Shown: positions 47,572 to 55,797 of the stretch, piece after piece
How positions within the stretch are numbered: the first letter of the stretch is position 1
How the letters are laid out: every line of letters begins with the position of its first letter
Origin: Virgisporangium ochraceum
GTDB lineage: Bacteria; Actinomycetota; Actinomycetes; Mycobacteriales; Micromonosporaceae
DNA: 64,000 bases
Direction of reading: 5' to 3'
Assembly (NCBI RefSeq): GCF_016863655.1
Contig: NZ_BOPH01000102.1
Span: 62,001 to 126,000, forward strand
Made by a program: the position numbers and the translations under genes
The notes under the pieces: generated by a model
Seen by the model: only the letters and a program-made list of their open reading frames with translations
Told to the model about the DNA's origin: nothing
Database searches by the model: none

Positions 47572-48549
47572 ATGTTGAAGAACCCCTCGCGGCTGCTGCG
47601 GCTGCTGACCCTGTTGCAGGCACGGCGCGACTGGACCGGGCCGGAGCTGGCCGAGCGGCTGGAGGTCAGCACCCGTACCGTCCGCCGCGACATCGACAAG
47701 CTGCGCAGCCTCGACTACCCGGTGCACGCCGGCACCGGGCCGGGCGCCCGGTACCGGCTCGGCCCGGGTGCGGCGCTGCCGCCACTGCTGCTCGACGACG
47801 ACGAGGCGGTCGCCGTCGCCGTGGCGCTGCACACCGCCGCCGGCAGCGGCGTGGCCGACATCGGTGACACCGCGCTCGGCGCCCTGATCAAGGTCGAGCA
47901 GGTCCTCCCGTCGCGGCTGCGGCACCGCGTCGGCGCGCTGCGGATCGCGACCGTCCCGTCAGCGCAGGGCGGCTCGCCCGTCGACGTCGACCTGCTGACC
48001 GCCGTCGCCTCGGCCTGCCGCGACCGGCAGCAGCTGCGCTTCGCCTACCGCTCCTACGACGGCGGCGGGTCCGAGCGTCGCACCGAGCCGCACCGCCTGG
48101 TGTCGTGGGGCCGGCGCTGGTACCTCGTCGCCTGGGACCTCGACCGCGCCGACTGGCGCAGCTTCCGCCTCGACCGGATCGGCCCGCGTCCGCAGACCGG
48201 TCCGCGGTTCGCCGCCCGGGAGCCACCCGGCGGTGACGCCGCCGCGTTCGTCTCGCGCGGCGTGGCCGACGTGTGGGAGTCGCAGGCGCGGATCCGGCTG
48301 CACGCGCCGGCCGACGCCGTCCGCGACCGGTTGTGGCCGCTGCACGGGCGGCTGGTCCCGATCGACGGGCACAGCTGCATGCTGCACCTCGGCGCGGACA
48401 GCCCGCAGATCCTCGCCTACCTGCTCGTGGTGCTCGGCGTCGACTTCACCGTGGAGTCGCCGCCCGGGTTCGCCGCGCATCTGCGCGCGGTCGCCGGGCG
48501 TCTGACCGCGGCCGCCGACGCCACCGAGCGGTTCCAGGCGACCCCGTGA
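47572..48549 (+). CDS. YafY-type regulator (HTH_11 + WYL)
   Basis: This 325-residue protein has an N-terminal HTH (RLLRLLTLLQARRDWTGPELAERLEVSTRTVRRDIDKLRSLDYPV) and a WYL domain (LRFAYRSYDGGGSERRTEPHRLVSWGRRWYLVAWDLDRADWRSFRLDRI) with a C-terminal WCX part. WYL regulators sense nucleotides or small ligands. It is divergent from the epoxide hydrolase/winged-helix pair and probably regulates it. The ATG at 47572 has no clear ribosome site. Confidence 0.88.
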   Translation: MLKNPSRLLRLLTLLQARRDWTGPELAERLEVSTRTVRRDIDKLRSLDYPVHAGTGPGARYRLGPGAALPPLLLDDDEAVAVAVALHTAAGSGVADIGDTALGALIKVEQVLPSRLRHRVGALRIATVPSAQGGSPVDVDLLTAVASACRDRQQLRFAYRSYDGGGSERRTEPHRLVSWGRRWYLVAWDLDRADWRSFRLDRIGPRPQTGPRFAAREPPGGDAAAFVSRGVADVWESQARIRLHAPADAVRDRLWPLHGRLVPIDGHSCMLHLGADSPQILAYLLVVLGVDFTVESPPGFAAHLRAVAGRLTAAADATERFQATP

Positions 48550-48572
48550 CCACGTGACGGCGCGCCGACCCG

Positions 48573-48889
48573 CTAACGGCTCGGGTCGGTGACCAGCAAC
48601 GGTGAGTCGGTGCGCAGCTCGCGCAGCTCCGGGTCCGCGGTGAAGGCGAGCGCGGTGAGCCGGGTGTCGTCTCCGCCGTGACCGGGCCGCCCGGGTCGAG
48701 GCGGTGCCCGTCGGCGAACGGCGTGCCGGCCTCGAAGACGTGGCTCACCAGCTGTTGCAGCAGGCGCAGCGTCCACGGCGGCGGCTGGTCGTCGGACCGG
48801 TAGGCGCTGAGGCCGTACAACTCCGGTCCGGGAAGGCCGTCGGTGCCCCAGTGCAGCGGATCCCGAATGCCGGCGATGGTAGCGAAGGT
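48573..48889 (-). pseudogene. Suppressor-of-fused-like gene, deleted and frameshifted
   Basis: On the reverse strand one frame reads DPLHWGTDGLPGPELYGLSAYRSDD, a typical opening of bacterial Sufu domains. It then jumps to PPPWTLRLLQQLVSHVFEAGTPFADGHRLDPGGPV, which belongs about 80 residues later. Near 48680 a one-base shift moves into the frame DTRLTALAFTADPELRELRTDSPLLVTDPSR, ending at 48573. The usual C-terminus (FLQVVGLT-type) is missing. So the gene has an internal deletion, a frameshift and a cut end. The match rests on motif memory, hence medium confidence. Confidence 0.55.
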
Positions 48890-48946
48890 CCCCGACGCCC
48901 GGTAAAGGGGTCGACGGTCGGCGGCCGGGTTCCTACCGTCGACGCC

Positions 48947-49870
48947 ATGCCGGTCCCACCGCCGTCCGAGCCGCTGTACGAGCCGCTGTCCGGTCTGCTC
49001 TCCGGGCTGCTGCCCGACGGCCGGGTCGTCACCGAGGTCGTCGCCCGCACCGGTGGGTCGCTGAACACCGTCCACGAGGTGCGCTTCGCCGACGCCGACC
49101 CGGTGATCGTCAAGCGGTACGCCGACCGGTGGCGCGGGAACCAGGCCAAGGAGGAATACGTCTACGGTCTGATGGCCGGGCTCGACGCGGTGCCGCGGAT
49201 CGTGGCCGTCGACCACGAGCGCGCGACGACGGTGCTCACGGTGCTGCCGGGTGTCCCGATGTGGGAGCGCCCGTCGCGGCCCGACACCGACCGGGCCGCG
49301 TACCGGCGCATCGGACGGTTCCAGGCGGCCCTGCACCGCATCCGGATGCCGGCCTACGGCGAGCTCACGACGGAGGTCCTCGATCCGGCGCCGGACAACG
49401 TGACGCACATGCGGCGCAGGTTCGCCCGGCAGCTCGACGCGTTCCGGGAGGCCGGCGGACCGCTCGACATCCACGACGCCGTCGCGCGGCGGGTGGACGC
49501 CGCCGACCGGTACTTCGCCGCCTGCACCGGCGCAGTGCTGTGCCACCGGGACCTGCACGAGGGCAACGTCCTGGTCGACGACGCGGGGACGGTCACCGGG
49601 TTCATCGACGTCGAGAACGCCGAGGCCGCCGACCCGATGACCGACCTGGCGAGGACGCTGCAGTTCGAGCACAGCGGGTCGGCGGCGAAGCGGGCCGCGC
49701 TGCTCGACGGGTACGGCCCGCTGCCGCCGTACGGCGCCGAACGGATCGCGCTGCACCGGCTCCACCACGCGCTGGAGCTGTGGACGTGGGACACCTCGAT
49801 CGGGAAGACCGGGCCCCTGCCGGGACTGGTCGACAGCCTCCGGTCACAGCTCAGGACAGCGCCGTCCTGA
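48947..49870 (+). CDS. Phosphotransferase, APH family
   Basis: This 307-residue protein has the APH fold: N-lobe SLNTVHEVRFADADPVIVKRYADRW (the lysine in VIVKRY), hinge VLTVLPGVPMW, catalytic loop LCHRDLHEGNVLVDDAG and metal motif GFIDVENAEAADPMTDLA. The C-terminal helices include ALHRLHHALELWTW. The ATG at 48947 is 7 bases after TACCGT (48934-48939), so it is leaderless. The substrate cannot be named. Confidence 0.85.
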   Translation: MPVPPPSEPLYEPLSGLLSGLLPDGRVVTEVVARTGGSLNTVHEVRFADADPVIVKRYADRWRGNQAKEEYVYGLMAGLDAVPRIVAVDHERATTVLTVLPGVPMWERPSRPDTDRAAYRRIGRFQAALHRIRMPAYGELTTEVLDPAPDNVTHMRRRFARQLDAFREAGGPLDIHDAVARRVDAADRYFAACTGAVLCHRDLHEGNVLVDDAGTVTGFIDVENAEAADPMTDLARTLQFEHSGSAAKRAALLDGYGPLPPYGAERIALHRLHHALELWTWDTSIGKTGPLPGLVDSLRSQLRTAPS

Positions 49871-49961
49871 ATGCGGCCAGGAACGTGCGGACGAGCACGG
49901 CGCCGAGCGCCGCCGCCGCGGCGGCGTCGACGCGCGGCGGCGGCTCCTCGACGATGGTCAC
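49851..49961 (-). pseudogene. Probable N-terminal remnant of a GNAT acetyltransferase
   Basis: A 36-codon frame from the GTG at 49959-49961 reads VTIVEEPPPRVDAAAAAALGAVLV. This resembles the opening of small actinobacterial GNAT proteins. It soon ends with RTFLAAFRTALS inside the end of the phosphotransferase gene. Nearly all codons end in G or C, as in real genes here. The body of the enzyme is absent. I regard it as a deletion remnant, with limited certainty. Confidence 0.35.
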
Positions 49962-49976
49962 CCGGTCATTGTCGAC

Positions 49977-51086
49977 TCAGACGCGGGAGGTGAACGTGAC
50001 GAACGCGGGGTTGGGTGCCTGCGCGCCGGTGTCGTCGAAGCAGATGACGTTGCGGACGACGCCGTTGCCGCCGATGTTGCGCCACACGTCCTGGATCGAG
50101 CAGTAGTCCGGCTTTCCGCCGACCGCTGTCGTCTGCGCGTGGGTCTCCCGCACGCCGAGCCCGGTGAACGTGACCATGTTCTGCCCGACGCCGGAGGGGG
50201 TGATGACGTTGGCCGCGCCGAGGCTGTTGAAGTCGGTGCCCGGCGGCGGCGCGAACGCTCCACTGTGGACGTAGCCGAACCGCTTCGGCGGCCCCAGCTC
50301 ACCGACGAGCGGCCGCTCCCGGTGGTAGGTCAGCGTGAACGCGCTGTCGGCCGGCTTGCTGGTGACGCCGTCGAAGCAGGCGACGTAGGCGACGACGTCC
50401 GCGCCTCCCCACGCGACATCGGCGACCTTGCACCGCCGCGGCTTACCCGGTTCCGCGGCGGCGACCTGTACGTTGCCGGCGAACCCGGTGACCGCGCCGA
50501 CGCCGGGCAGCGTCACCCGGTAGAAGCCGCCACCGCCGTAGGCGACGGGGTTGGCGGCGCCGGTCGAGTTGTACTCGGTGAGCACGTTCGCGGCGGAGTC
50601 GGCGTAGACGTAGCCGAACCCGCCACCGGGCACGGCGAGCGGTCCGCGCCGCTCGGTGAACGAGATCGCGAACCGCGTGTCGGCGGGGATTCCGCCGTGG
50701 GCGTAGCACTGCACCTCGACGGTCTCGTCGGCGCCGTTCGGGTACCACTTGCCGAGCTGGCACCACGCCGGTCCGCCCCAGAGGACCGCCGTCACGTGCG
50801 CCACGCCGCGGCCGGTCGCCAGGTGCGGGAAGTGGACCCGGTACGCGCCCGGCCCGAGGTGGTCGACGGTGGCCCAGTCGGCCGGGAACGCGCTCTTCCA
50901 ACTGCCCCACTGCCGGGTCGGGTCCATCACCGAACCCGGTGGGGGAGCGGGGTTGTCGAGGAACGCGAAGCCCCACGGGTCGGCGGGGGCCGGTGCCGGT
51001 AGTGCCGGTGCGGGTACCGCGAGCACGCCCGCGAGCACCAGGACTGACGCCCCGACGAGCGCGCCGAACCGCCTGCGGATCGACAT
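49977..51086 (-). CDS. Secreted protein with three tandem beta-domain repeats
   Basis: This 369-residue protein has a signal peptide (IRRRFGALVGASVLVLAGVLAVPAPALPAPA), with the start ATG at 51084-51086 behind GGAGGT. The mature part consists of three copies of a domain of about 110 residues that share WGFAFLDNP/FGYVYADSA/FGYVHSGAF openings, a middle YRVHFPHL/YRVTLPGV/NMVTFTGL strand, a CxL/CKVADVAWGG/CSIQDVWR motif and a VQCYAHGG/VACFDG/VICFDDTG cysteine. Each copy holds two cysteines, probably one disulfide. It is likely an exported adhesion or enzyme-accessory protein; function unknown. Confidence 0.8.
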   Translation of the reverse strand: MSIRRRFGALVGASVLVLAGVLAVPAPALPAPAPADPWGFAFLDNPAPPPGSVMDPTRQWGSWKSAFPADWATVDHLGPGAYRVHFPHLATGRGVAHVTAVLWGGPAWCQLGKWYPNGADETVEVQCYAHGGIPADTRFAISFTERRGPLAVPGGGFGYVYADSAANVLTEYNSTGAANPVAYGGGGFYRVTLPGVGAVTGFAGNVQVAAAEPGKPRRCKVADVAWGGADVVAYVACFDGVTSKPADSAFTLTYHRERPLVGELGPPKRFGYVHSGAFAPPPGTDFNSLGAANVITPSGVGQNMVTFTGLGVRETHAQTTAVGGKPDYCSIQDVWRNIGGNGVVRNVICFDDTGAQAPNPAFVTFTSRV

Positions 51087-51215
51087 GTTCACCTCCAGTG
51101 ACATCGAAAAGCTTGATTGATAGTGACCGGTGGCCGGGCGCCAGATACGGTGCGGTCGCATTCACGACCCGTCGGCGCGTCGACCGGTACGGCACCCGAT
51201 CCGTAGGCTCGTCGC

Positions 51216-53105
51216 GTGCGTGTCTCGGTGCTGGGTCCGCTCGAGGTCGTCGACGACGGTGGGCCGGTGGACGTGGGCACACCCAAGCAGCGGGCGATCC
51301 TCGCCGCGCTGGTGCTGCACCGGCCGCGCGGTCCCGGTCGACACGCTGGTGGAGATCGTGTGGGGCGACGACCCGCCGCCGTCGCCGCTGAGCTCGTTGC
51401 ACGGCTGCTGGCGGTCGAGGATCTGGCGCTGGTGCGGCTGCGCCTCGGCGAGCAGACGACCGTCGCGGTCGAGCTGTCGGCGGCCGCACGGCAGAACCCG
51501 TTGCGGGAACGGCTGTGGGCGCTGCGCTCGCTGGCGTTGGCCCGCGCGGGGCGGCAGGCCGACGCGCTGGAGGCGCTGTGGACCGTCCGTGGCGCGCTCG
51601 CCGACCAGCTGGGCGTCGGGAGCTGCGCGCCGCCGTTCTGGCCGTGGACCGGCGTCCAGCGCGACCTGACCGGAGCGCTCGGCGCCGACGTGGTCCGCGA
51701 CCTCGCCGACGGCGAACGGCTCGCCGGCCTGCTGCCCACGGCCGTCAGCGGGCCGGCCCCGGCCGGTGGACCGCCGGTCGACGCCGAGGTGGAGCGCTTC
51801 CACATCTTCGACGCGGTCGCGCGCCTGCTGGTGGCCGCCGCGGCCCGTCGCCCGCTGGTGGTCGCGCTCGACGACCTGCACTGGGCCGACCATTCGTCGC
51901 TGCGGCTGCTGCGCCACGTCGCCGACCACGTCGTCGACGCGCGGGTGCTCCTGGTCACGACCCGCCGCGCCCATCCCGAACCGACGGGGGTGCTGGCCGA
52001 GGTCGGTGCCGCGCTGGGCCGTCGCCATGCGCTCCGGCTCGACCTGGCCGGCCTGTCCGACACCGGGGTCGCCGAGCTGGTCCGGGCGGCGACCGGCGGG
52101 GAACCGGGGGAGCGGCGCGCCGGGTCGCTGCGCGAACGCACCGACGGCAACCCGTTCTTCCTCGTGGAGCTGCTGCGCCTGCCCGCCACGGGCGACATCC
52201 CGGCCGCGGTCACCGATGTGGTCGCCCGACGCGTCGAACGGCTGCCGGAGCCGACCCGCGACCTCCTGCGGACGGCGGCCGTCATCGGCCGCCACTACGA
52301 CGTCGACCTCCTCGCGTCCGTCGCGGGATGCGACCCCGACACCGCCCTCGACGACCTCGACCCGGCGCTGGCGGCCGGCGTCGTCGTGGAGGAGCCCGGG
52401 CCGGGCCGCTTCCGGTTCGGGCACGCGCTGGTCCGTGACGTGGTGTACCGGGCCCAACCCGCGACCCGGCGGGCCCGCCGCGGGCCCGGCGCACGCCGAC
52501 GTCGCCTGGCGGGCCGCCGCACGCGCGGCCGGACACGCACGCGCGCTGCACGGCTACGAGGAGGCCGCCGCGCTGCTGGCCGCCGCCCGCGCGGCGCAGG
52601 CCCACGACCGCGCCTGCGGACCGGCCGACCGGTACGACCTGCTGATGGCCCACGCCGAGGCCTGCCGTTGGGCCGGCGACCGCGACGGGCAGCTCGACGC
52701 GATCGACCTCGCCTGCCGCGCCGCCGACGAGCTCGGCGACGTCGAACGGCTCGCCCGGGCGGCGGTCGCCGTCGGCGACGGGTCGGTGTGGACGCTGCGC
52801 GACCCGTACGTGGTGCACCCGCCGGCCGTCGACGGGCTGCGCCGGGTGCTGCGCGAACTGCCCACCGGCGACAGCGACCTGCGCTGCCGCTCGCTGCTGA
52901 CGCTGGCCGGCGATCTGCACTACGCCGACGCGCCGTTGGAGCGGGAGGCGCTCACCGACGAGGGTCTCGCGATGGCCCGGCGGATCGGCGACCCGCACCT
53001 GCGGGCCTGGGCCGCGCCGACGACGCTACCGCCCTCGCCGAGGCGTGGGAGCTGCCCGTGGTGGCCGCGTGGATCGCCGACCTCCGCGAAGGCGGGGGCT
53101 TCTAG
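51216..53105 (+). pseudogene. SARP/BTAD-AAA transcriptional activator, several deletions
   Basis: The gene begins as an AfsR/SARP-type activator (VSVLGPLEVVDDGGPVDVGTPKQRAILAALVLHR; TAGGCT 6 bases before the GTG). At 51329-51333 a lost base shifts the frame (expected GRAVPVDTLVEIVWGDDPP continues in the next frame). BTAD resumes at LLAVEDLALVRLRLGE after a gap, then jumps from LADQLGV to APPFWPWTGVQRDL, skipping the Walker A site. The AAA part continues (LVVALDDLHWADHSSLRLL is Walker B). Near 52470 the frame changes again with a gap (AHADVAWRAAARAAGHARALHGYEEAA), and near 53020 once more, ending ALAEAWELPVVAAWIADLREGG. It cannot bind ATP as it stands. Confidence 0.8.
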
Positions 53106-53581
53106 GCGGCCCGCTCCGCGGCGTCGCGCACGCGGTCCAGGGTCCTTCGCATGCCGTCGTGCAGATCGGCGCGCCGGTTCCGGCAGCCGAACAGGCGGCC
53201 GATGATGAACCACCCCAGTCGCGAGATGGGACGGGTCACCTCGTACGACTCGGTGAGGAGGGTGCCCCCGCCATCGGGTTCCAGCCGGTAGCGCCACACC
53301 AGCGTGCCGGAGAAGGGCTCGGTGCGTGAGAACGCGAACTCGTGTCCCGGCCGTGCGACCGTGACGACCGGCCGGTTCTTCCACGCCGGGCCCCGGCTCA
53401 CCTTGTTGACCGCCTCGAACCGGGCTCCGACCGCCGGGCCCGTCGCGCCGTCGAGCCAGGTGCAGCGCAGGATCTCCGGGCTGAACTCCGGAGTGCGCGT
53501 GACGTCGGCGACGAGGTCGTACACGACGTCGGGCGGGGCGACGATGTGGATGCTGAGCTGGTCAGTGTCGAGGCTTTGCAT
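53102..53581 (-). CDS. SRPBCC family protein
   Basis: This 159-residue protein shows the SRPBCC/START pattern: LSIHIVAPPDVVYDLVADVTRTPEFSPEILRCTWLDGATGPAVGARFEAVNK, VTVARPGHEFAFSRTEPFSGTLVWRYRLEP and a C-terminal helix (DLHDGMRRTLDRVRDAA). It binds a hydrophobic ligand or acts as a cyclase. Its start lies inside the end of the TetR gene, so the two are coupled and the regulator likely controls it. Confidence 0.83.
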   Translation of the reverse strand: MQSLDTDQLSIHIVAPPDVVYDLVADVTRTPEFSPEILRCTWLDGATGPAVGARFEAVNKVSRGPAWKNRPVVTVARPGHEFAFSRTEPFSGTLVWRYRLEPDGGGTLLTESYEVTRPISRLGWFIIGRLFGCRNRRADLHDGMRRTLDRVRDAAERAA

Positions 53582-54227
53582 GTCGTCCTCCGGTGGGTGC
53601 GTATCGGGCGAAGAACAGGTCCAGGGCGAGGTCGGTCAGGCTGCTGAAGAGGCCCTCGTGGTAGCCGGCGCCCGGCTCGTTGGCCATCTGTTGTGAGATC
53701 ACCCCGCTGAGGACGACCGTGTAGAGGCGCTGGGCCTCGGACGTGGCGGCGTCGGGATGCAGCTCCCCGCGCCGGATCGCTTCCGCGAACTCGGTTCGGA
53801 CGTCGTCCATCTGCCGGCGGCTCAGGGCGAACGTCGCCTCGCTCGGGGTGAAGCCGGGGACCGGCCGCCAGATCAACAGCTGCGTCAGGGCCGGGTTCTC
53901 CACCGCCCAGCGGATCCACGCCGCCGCTCCCGCCCGGATGCGTGCGACCCCGCCGGCCAGCGGCTCGACCGCCGCCCGCACGGCCGCGTCGCTGCGGGCG
54001 AGCCCTCGCGCGAACACCGCGTCGTATACGGCGTGCAGTGACGGAAAGTACTTGTACAGCGAGGGTTGTCGGATCCCCAGCCGCCGGGCGATCTCGGACA
54101 TGGACAGCCCGCCGACGCCGACCTCCTCCATGACCGTCACCGCGATGTCGAGGGCCTCCTCGATCGTCTGGCGGCGCCGGACCGACCGCCGGTCCGGGCC
54201 GGACGAACCGCTATAGGTACCAGCCAT
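53562..54227 (-). CDS. TetR-family regulator with WHG-type C-terminal domain
   Basis: This 221-residue protein has a TetR HTH (IEEALDIAVTVMEEVGVGGLSMSEIARRLGIRQPSLYKYFPSLHAVYDAVFARGL) and a C-terminal domain of the WHG kind (WIRWAVENPALTQLLIWRPVPGFTPSE). The ATG at 54225-54227 lies within a direct repeat CATAGCTA (54225-54232 and 54238-54245) that may be its operator. TATGTG on the reverse strand is 8 bases upstream of the start, so it is probably leaderless. It is coupled to the SRPBCC gene. Confidence 0.87.
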   Translation of the reverse strand: MAGTYSGSSGPDRRSVRRRQTIEEALDIAVTVMEEVGVGGLSMSEIARRLGIRQPSLYKYFPSLHAVYDAVFARGLARSDAAVRAAVEPLAGGVARIRAGAAAWIRWAVENPALTQLLIWRPVPGFTPSEATFALSRRQMDDVRTEFAEAIRRGELHPDAATSEAQRLYTVVLSGVISQQMANEPGAGYHEGLFSSLTDLALDLFFARYAPTGGRHAKPRH

Positions 54228-54245
54228 AGCTAGAGCACATAGCTA
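54225..54245. promoter_or_regulatory. Direct repeat CATAGCTA at the TetR start
   Basis: Two copies of CATAGCTA lie 13 bases apart, overlapping the start codon and the -10 region of the TetR gene. Each copy contains the palindrome TAGCTA. Autoregulation is a reasonable guess. Confidence 0.4.
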
Positions 54246-54486
54246 ACCCGGCCGCTCGCACGTGGCAATGGCTGGAAACCGACTGGAATCCGCACGCCAA
54301 GTGCGGGTCGAGAACCTCTCCAGAGCGTGCCGGCAGGCTCGACCCATGACCGAACCGGAGTTCCCGTCCGGCATGTACACGCTGGCCGGACCGGCGTCCG
54401 CTCGGCCGACCGCCCGGCAGCCACGAGACCTACGTCCGGGACCCGGCCGCGACGCGGCAGAACCACCATCACAAAGGAGAAACGCA

Positions 54487-55202
54487 GTGAGACGCAGACT
54501 GATCGGGACGATCGCGGCGCTGGCCGGCCTCGTCGCGCTGGTCGCGGTTCCGTCGGGACCGGCCGCCGCCGAACCCGACTGCGACAGGCCGAAGCCGCCG
54601 CCGGCGTGTGTCGAGGACCCGCTTCCCGCCCGTGCCGCAGGACCACCCGCCGTTCGGGTCGCTCGACGACGTCGGGTACCTCGGCAACGCGGTCCGCGCG
54701 TTCGGCTGGGCCAACGACTACGACAGCCCGACCGCGCCGGTCGGCGTCCACATCTACCTGGACGGCGTGTTCAAGCGGGCGCTGACCGCCGACGGGCACC
54801 GACCGGACCTCGGCACCGGCTCGTACCGCGGGTACGACACCACGGTCCCGGCCGGCCCCGGGCACCCACGAGGTCTGCGCGTGGGCGATCAACGTGGCGC
54901 AAGCCGGCGCCGCCGTCGCCGGCAACAGCGTGATCGGCTTCACGGACAACTCCGTCGACGAGACGTTGTTCCTGGTGGAGATCACGTCCCAGCGCTGGGA
55001 GCGGGTTTGGGACCGGCGCAACCAGCTCTGGTACCCGCAGCTCGTCCAGTACTTCCGGAGCATCACGGTGCCGGCGCACCCGGCGACCGGGGAGGTCTCC
55101 GTGCCGGTCACCGCCGGCACCGGCTACGACTGCCGGACGACGGTCACGGCGGTCGCCGGCGCGGTCCGGAGTCAGACGGCGTACTCGGCCGGGAGCTGCT
55201 GA
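54487..55202 (+). pseudogene. Secreted protein gene with two frameshifts
   Basis: After AAAGGAG, a GTG at 54487 starts a signal peptide (RRRLIGTIAALAGLVALVAVPSGPAAA). The mature sequence runs to CVEDPLP, changes frame near 54627 (an extra C) to PVPQDHPPFGSLDDVGYLGNAVRAFGWANDYDSPTAPVGVHIYLDGVFKRAL, then changes frame again near 54862 (an extra base in CCCCGGG) to THEVCAWAINVAQAG and runs to 55202. Joined, the parts form one exported protein of about 235 residues with a beta domain (GWANDYDS...VHIYLDG...THEVCAWAIN) common in actinobacterial secreted proteins. The indels sit in C/G runs, so sequencing error is possible. Confidence 0.7.
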
Positions 55203-55240
55203 CCCGCACCGCGACGCATCGACGCGCGTAGGCTGTTCCG

Positions 55241-55795
55241 ATGCTGTACGTCTTCGGGTTCGAGCGGGTCGCCGTGGTCGTCGGGGACATCTACTTCGTG
55301 GATCCCGAGCCGCACCCGGGCCAGGAGGGCGCCGAGCACGGGGTCCGGCTCGAGCTGCGGGTGATCGAACGCGGCGCGGCGCGGGGGTCGATCTACTCGG
55401 CGACACCCGTCACGGTGGACCGGCCGGTGTGGCGGGCCGACCTCCTGCAGGCGGTCGGTGGCCGGCCGTTCGACCGCACGCACCATCACCCGGTGTTCAC
55501 CGGGTGGGACCCGGGCCCGCGGGTGTTCACCCGGGAGCTGTCGGCCGACCCGTTGGGCTGGGTCGCGGCCCGGCTCGCCGACCTGCCGGCGCTTCTCGCC
55601 GAGGCGCAGGCGCCACCGGAGACCGCGGCCCCCGGCGACGCGGACGAGCTGCGCCGGGTCACGTCCGAGGTAGTGGACGTGACCCGGCGGCTACTCGACC
55701 GGATAGCCGCGGGCGAGCTGGCCACCAACCCGGAACCTGACCGGCCGGTCAGCGTCGACGGGCGGCAGGTGCTGGTCCGCTCGGGGTGGCTCTGA
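55241..55795 (+). CDS. Conserved hypothetical protein
   Basis: This 184-residue protein starts at an ATG 6 bases after TAGGCT (55229-55234), a leaderless arrangement. It opens with a beta-rich segment (MLYVFGFERVAVVVGDIYFVDPEP, VRLELRVIERGAARGSIYSATPVTVDRPVWRADLL) and ends with a helix and GRQVLVRSGWL. The pattern RPFDRTHHHPVFTGWDPGPRVF is reminiscent of a family found in many actinobacteria without a known role. No membrane segment or signal peptide. It converges on the Ser/Thr kinase gene, with 2 bases between the stops. Confidence 0.7.
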   Translation: MLYVFGFERVAVVVGDIYFVDPEPHPGQEGAEHGVRLELRVIERGAARGSIYSATPVTVDRPVWRADLLQAVGGRPFDRTHHHPVFTGWDPGPRVFTRELSADPLGWVAARLADLPALLAEAQAPPETAAPGDADELRRVTSEVVDVTRRLLDRIAAGELATNPEPDRPVSVDGRQVLVRSGWL

Positions 55796-55797
55796 GC

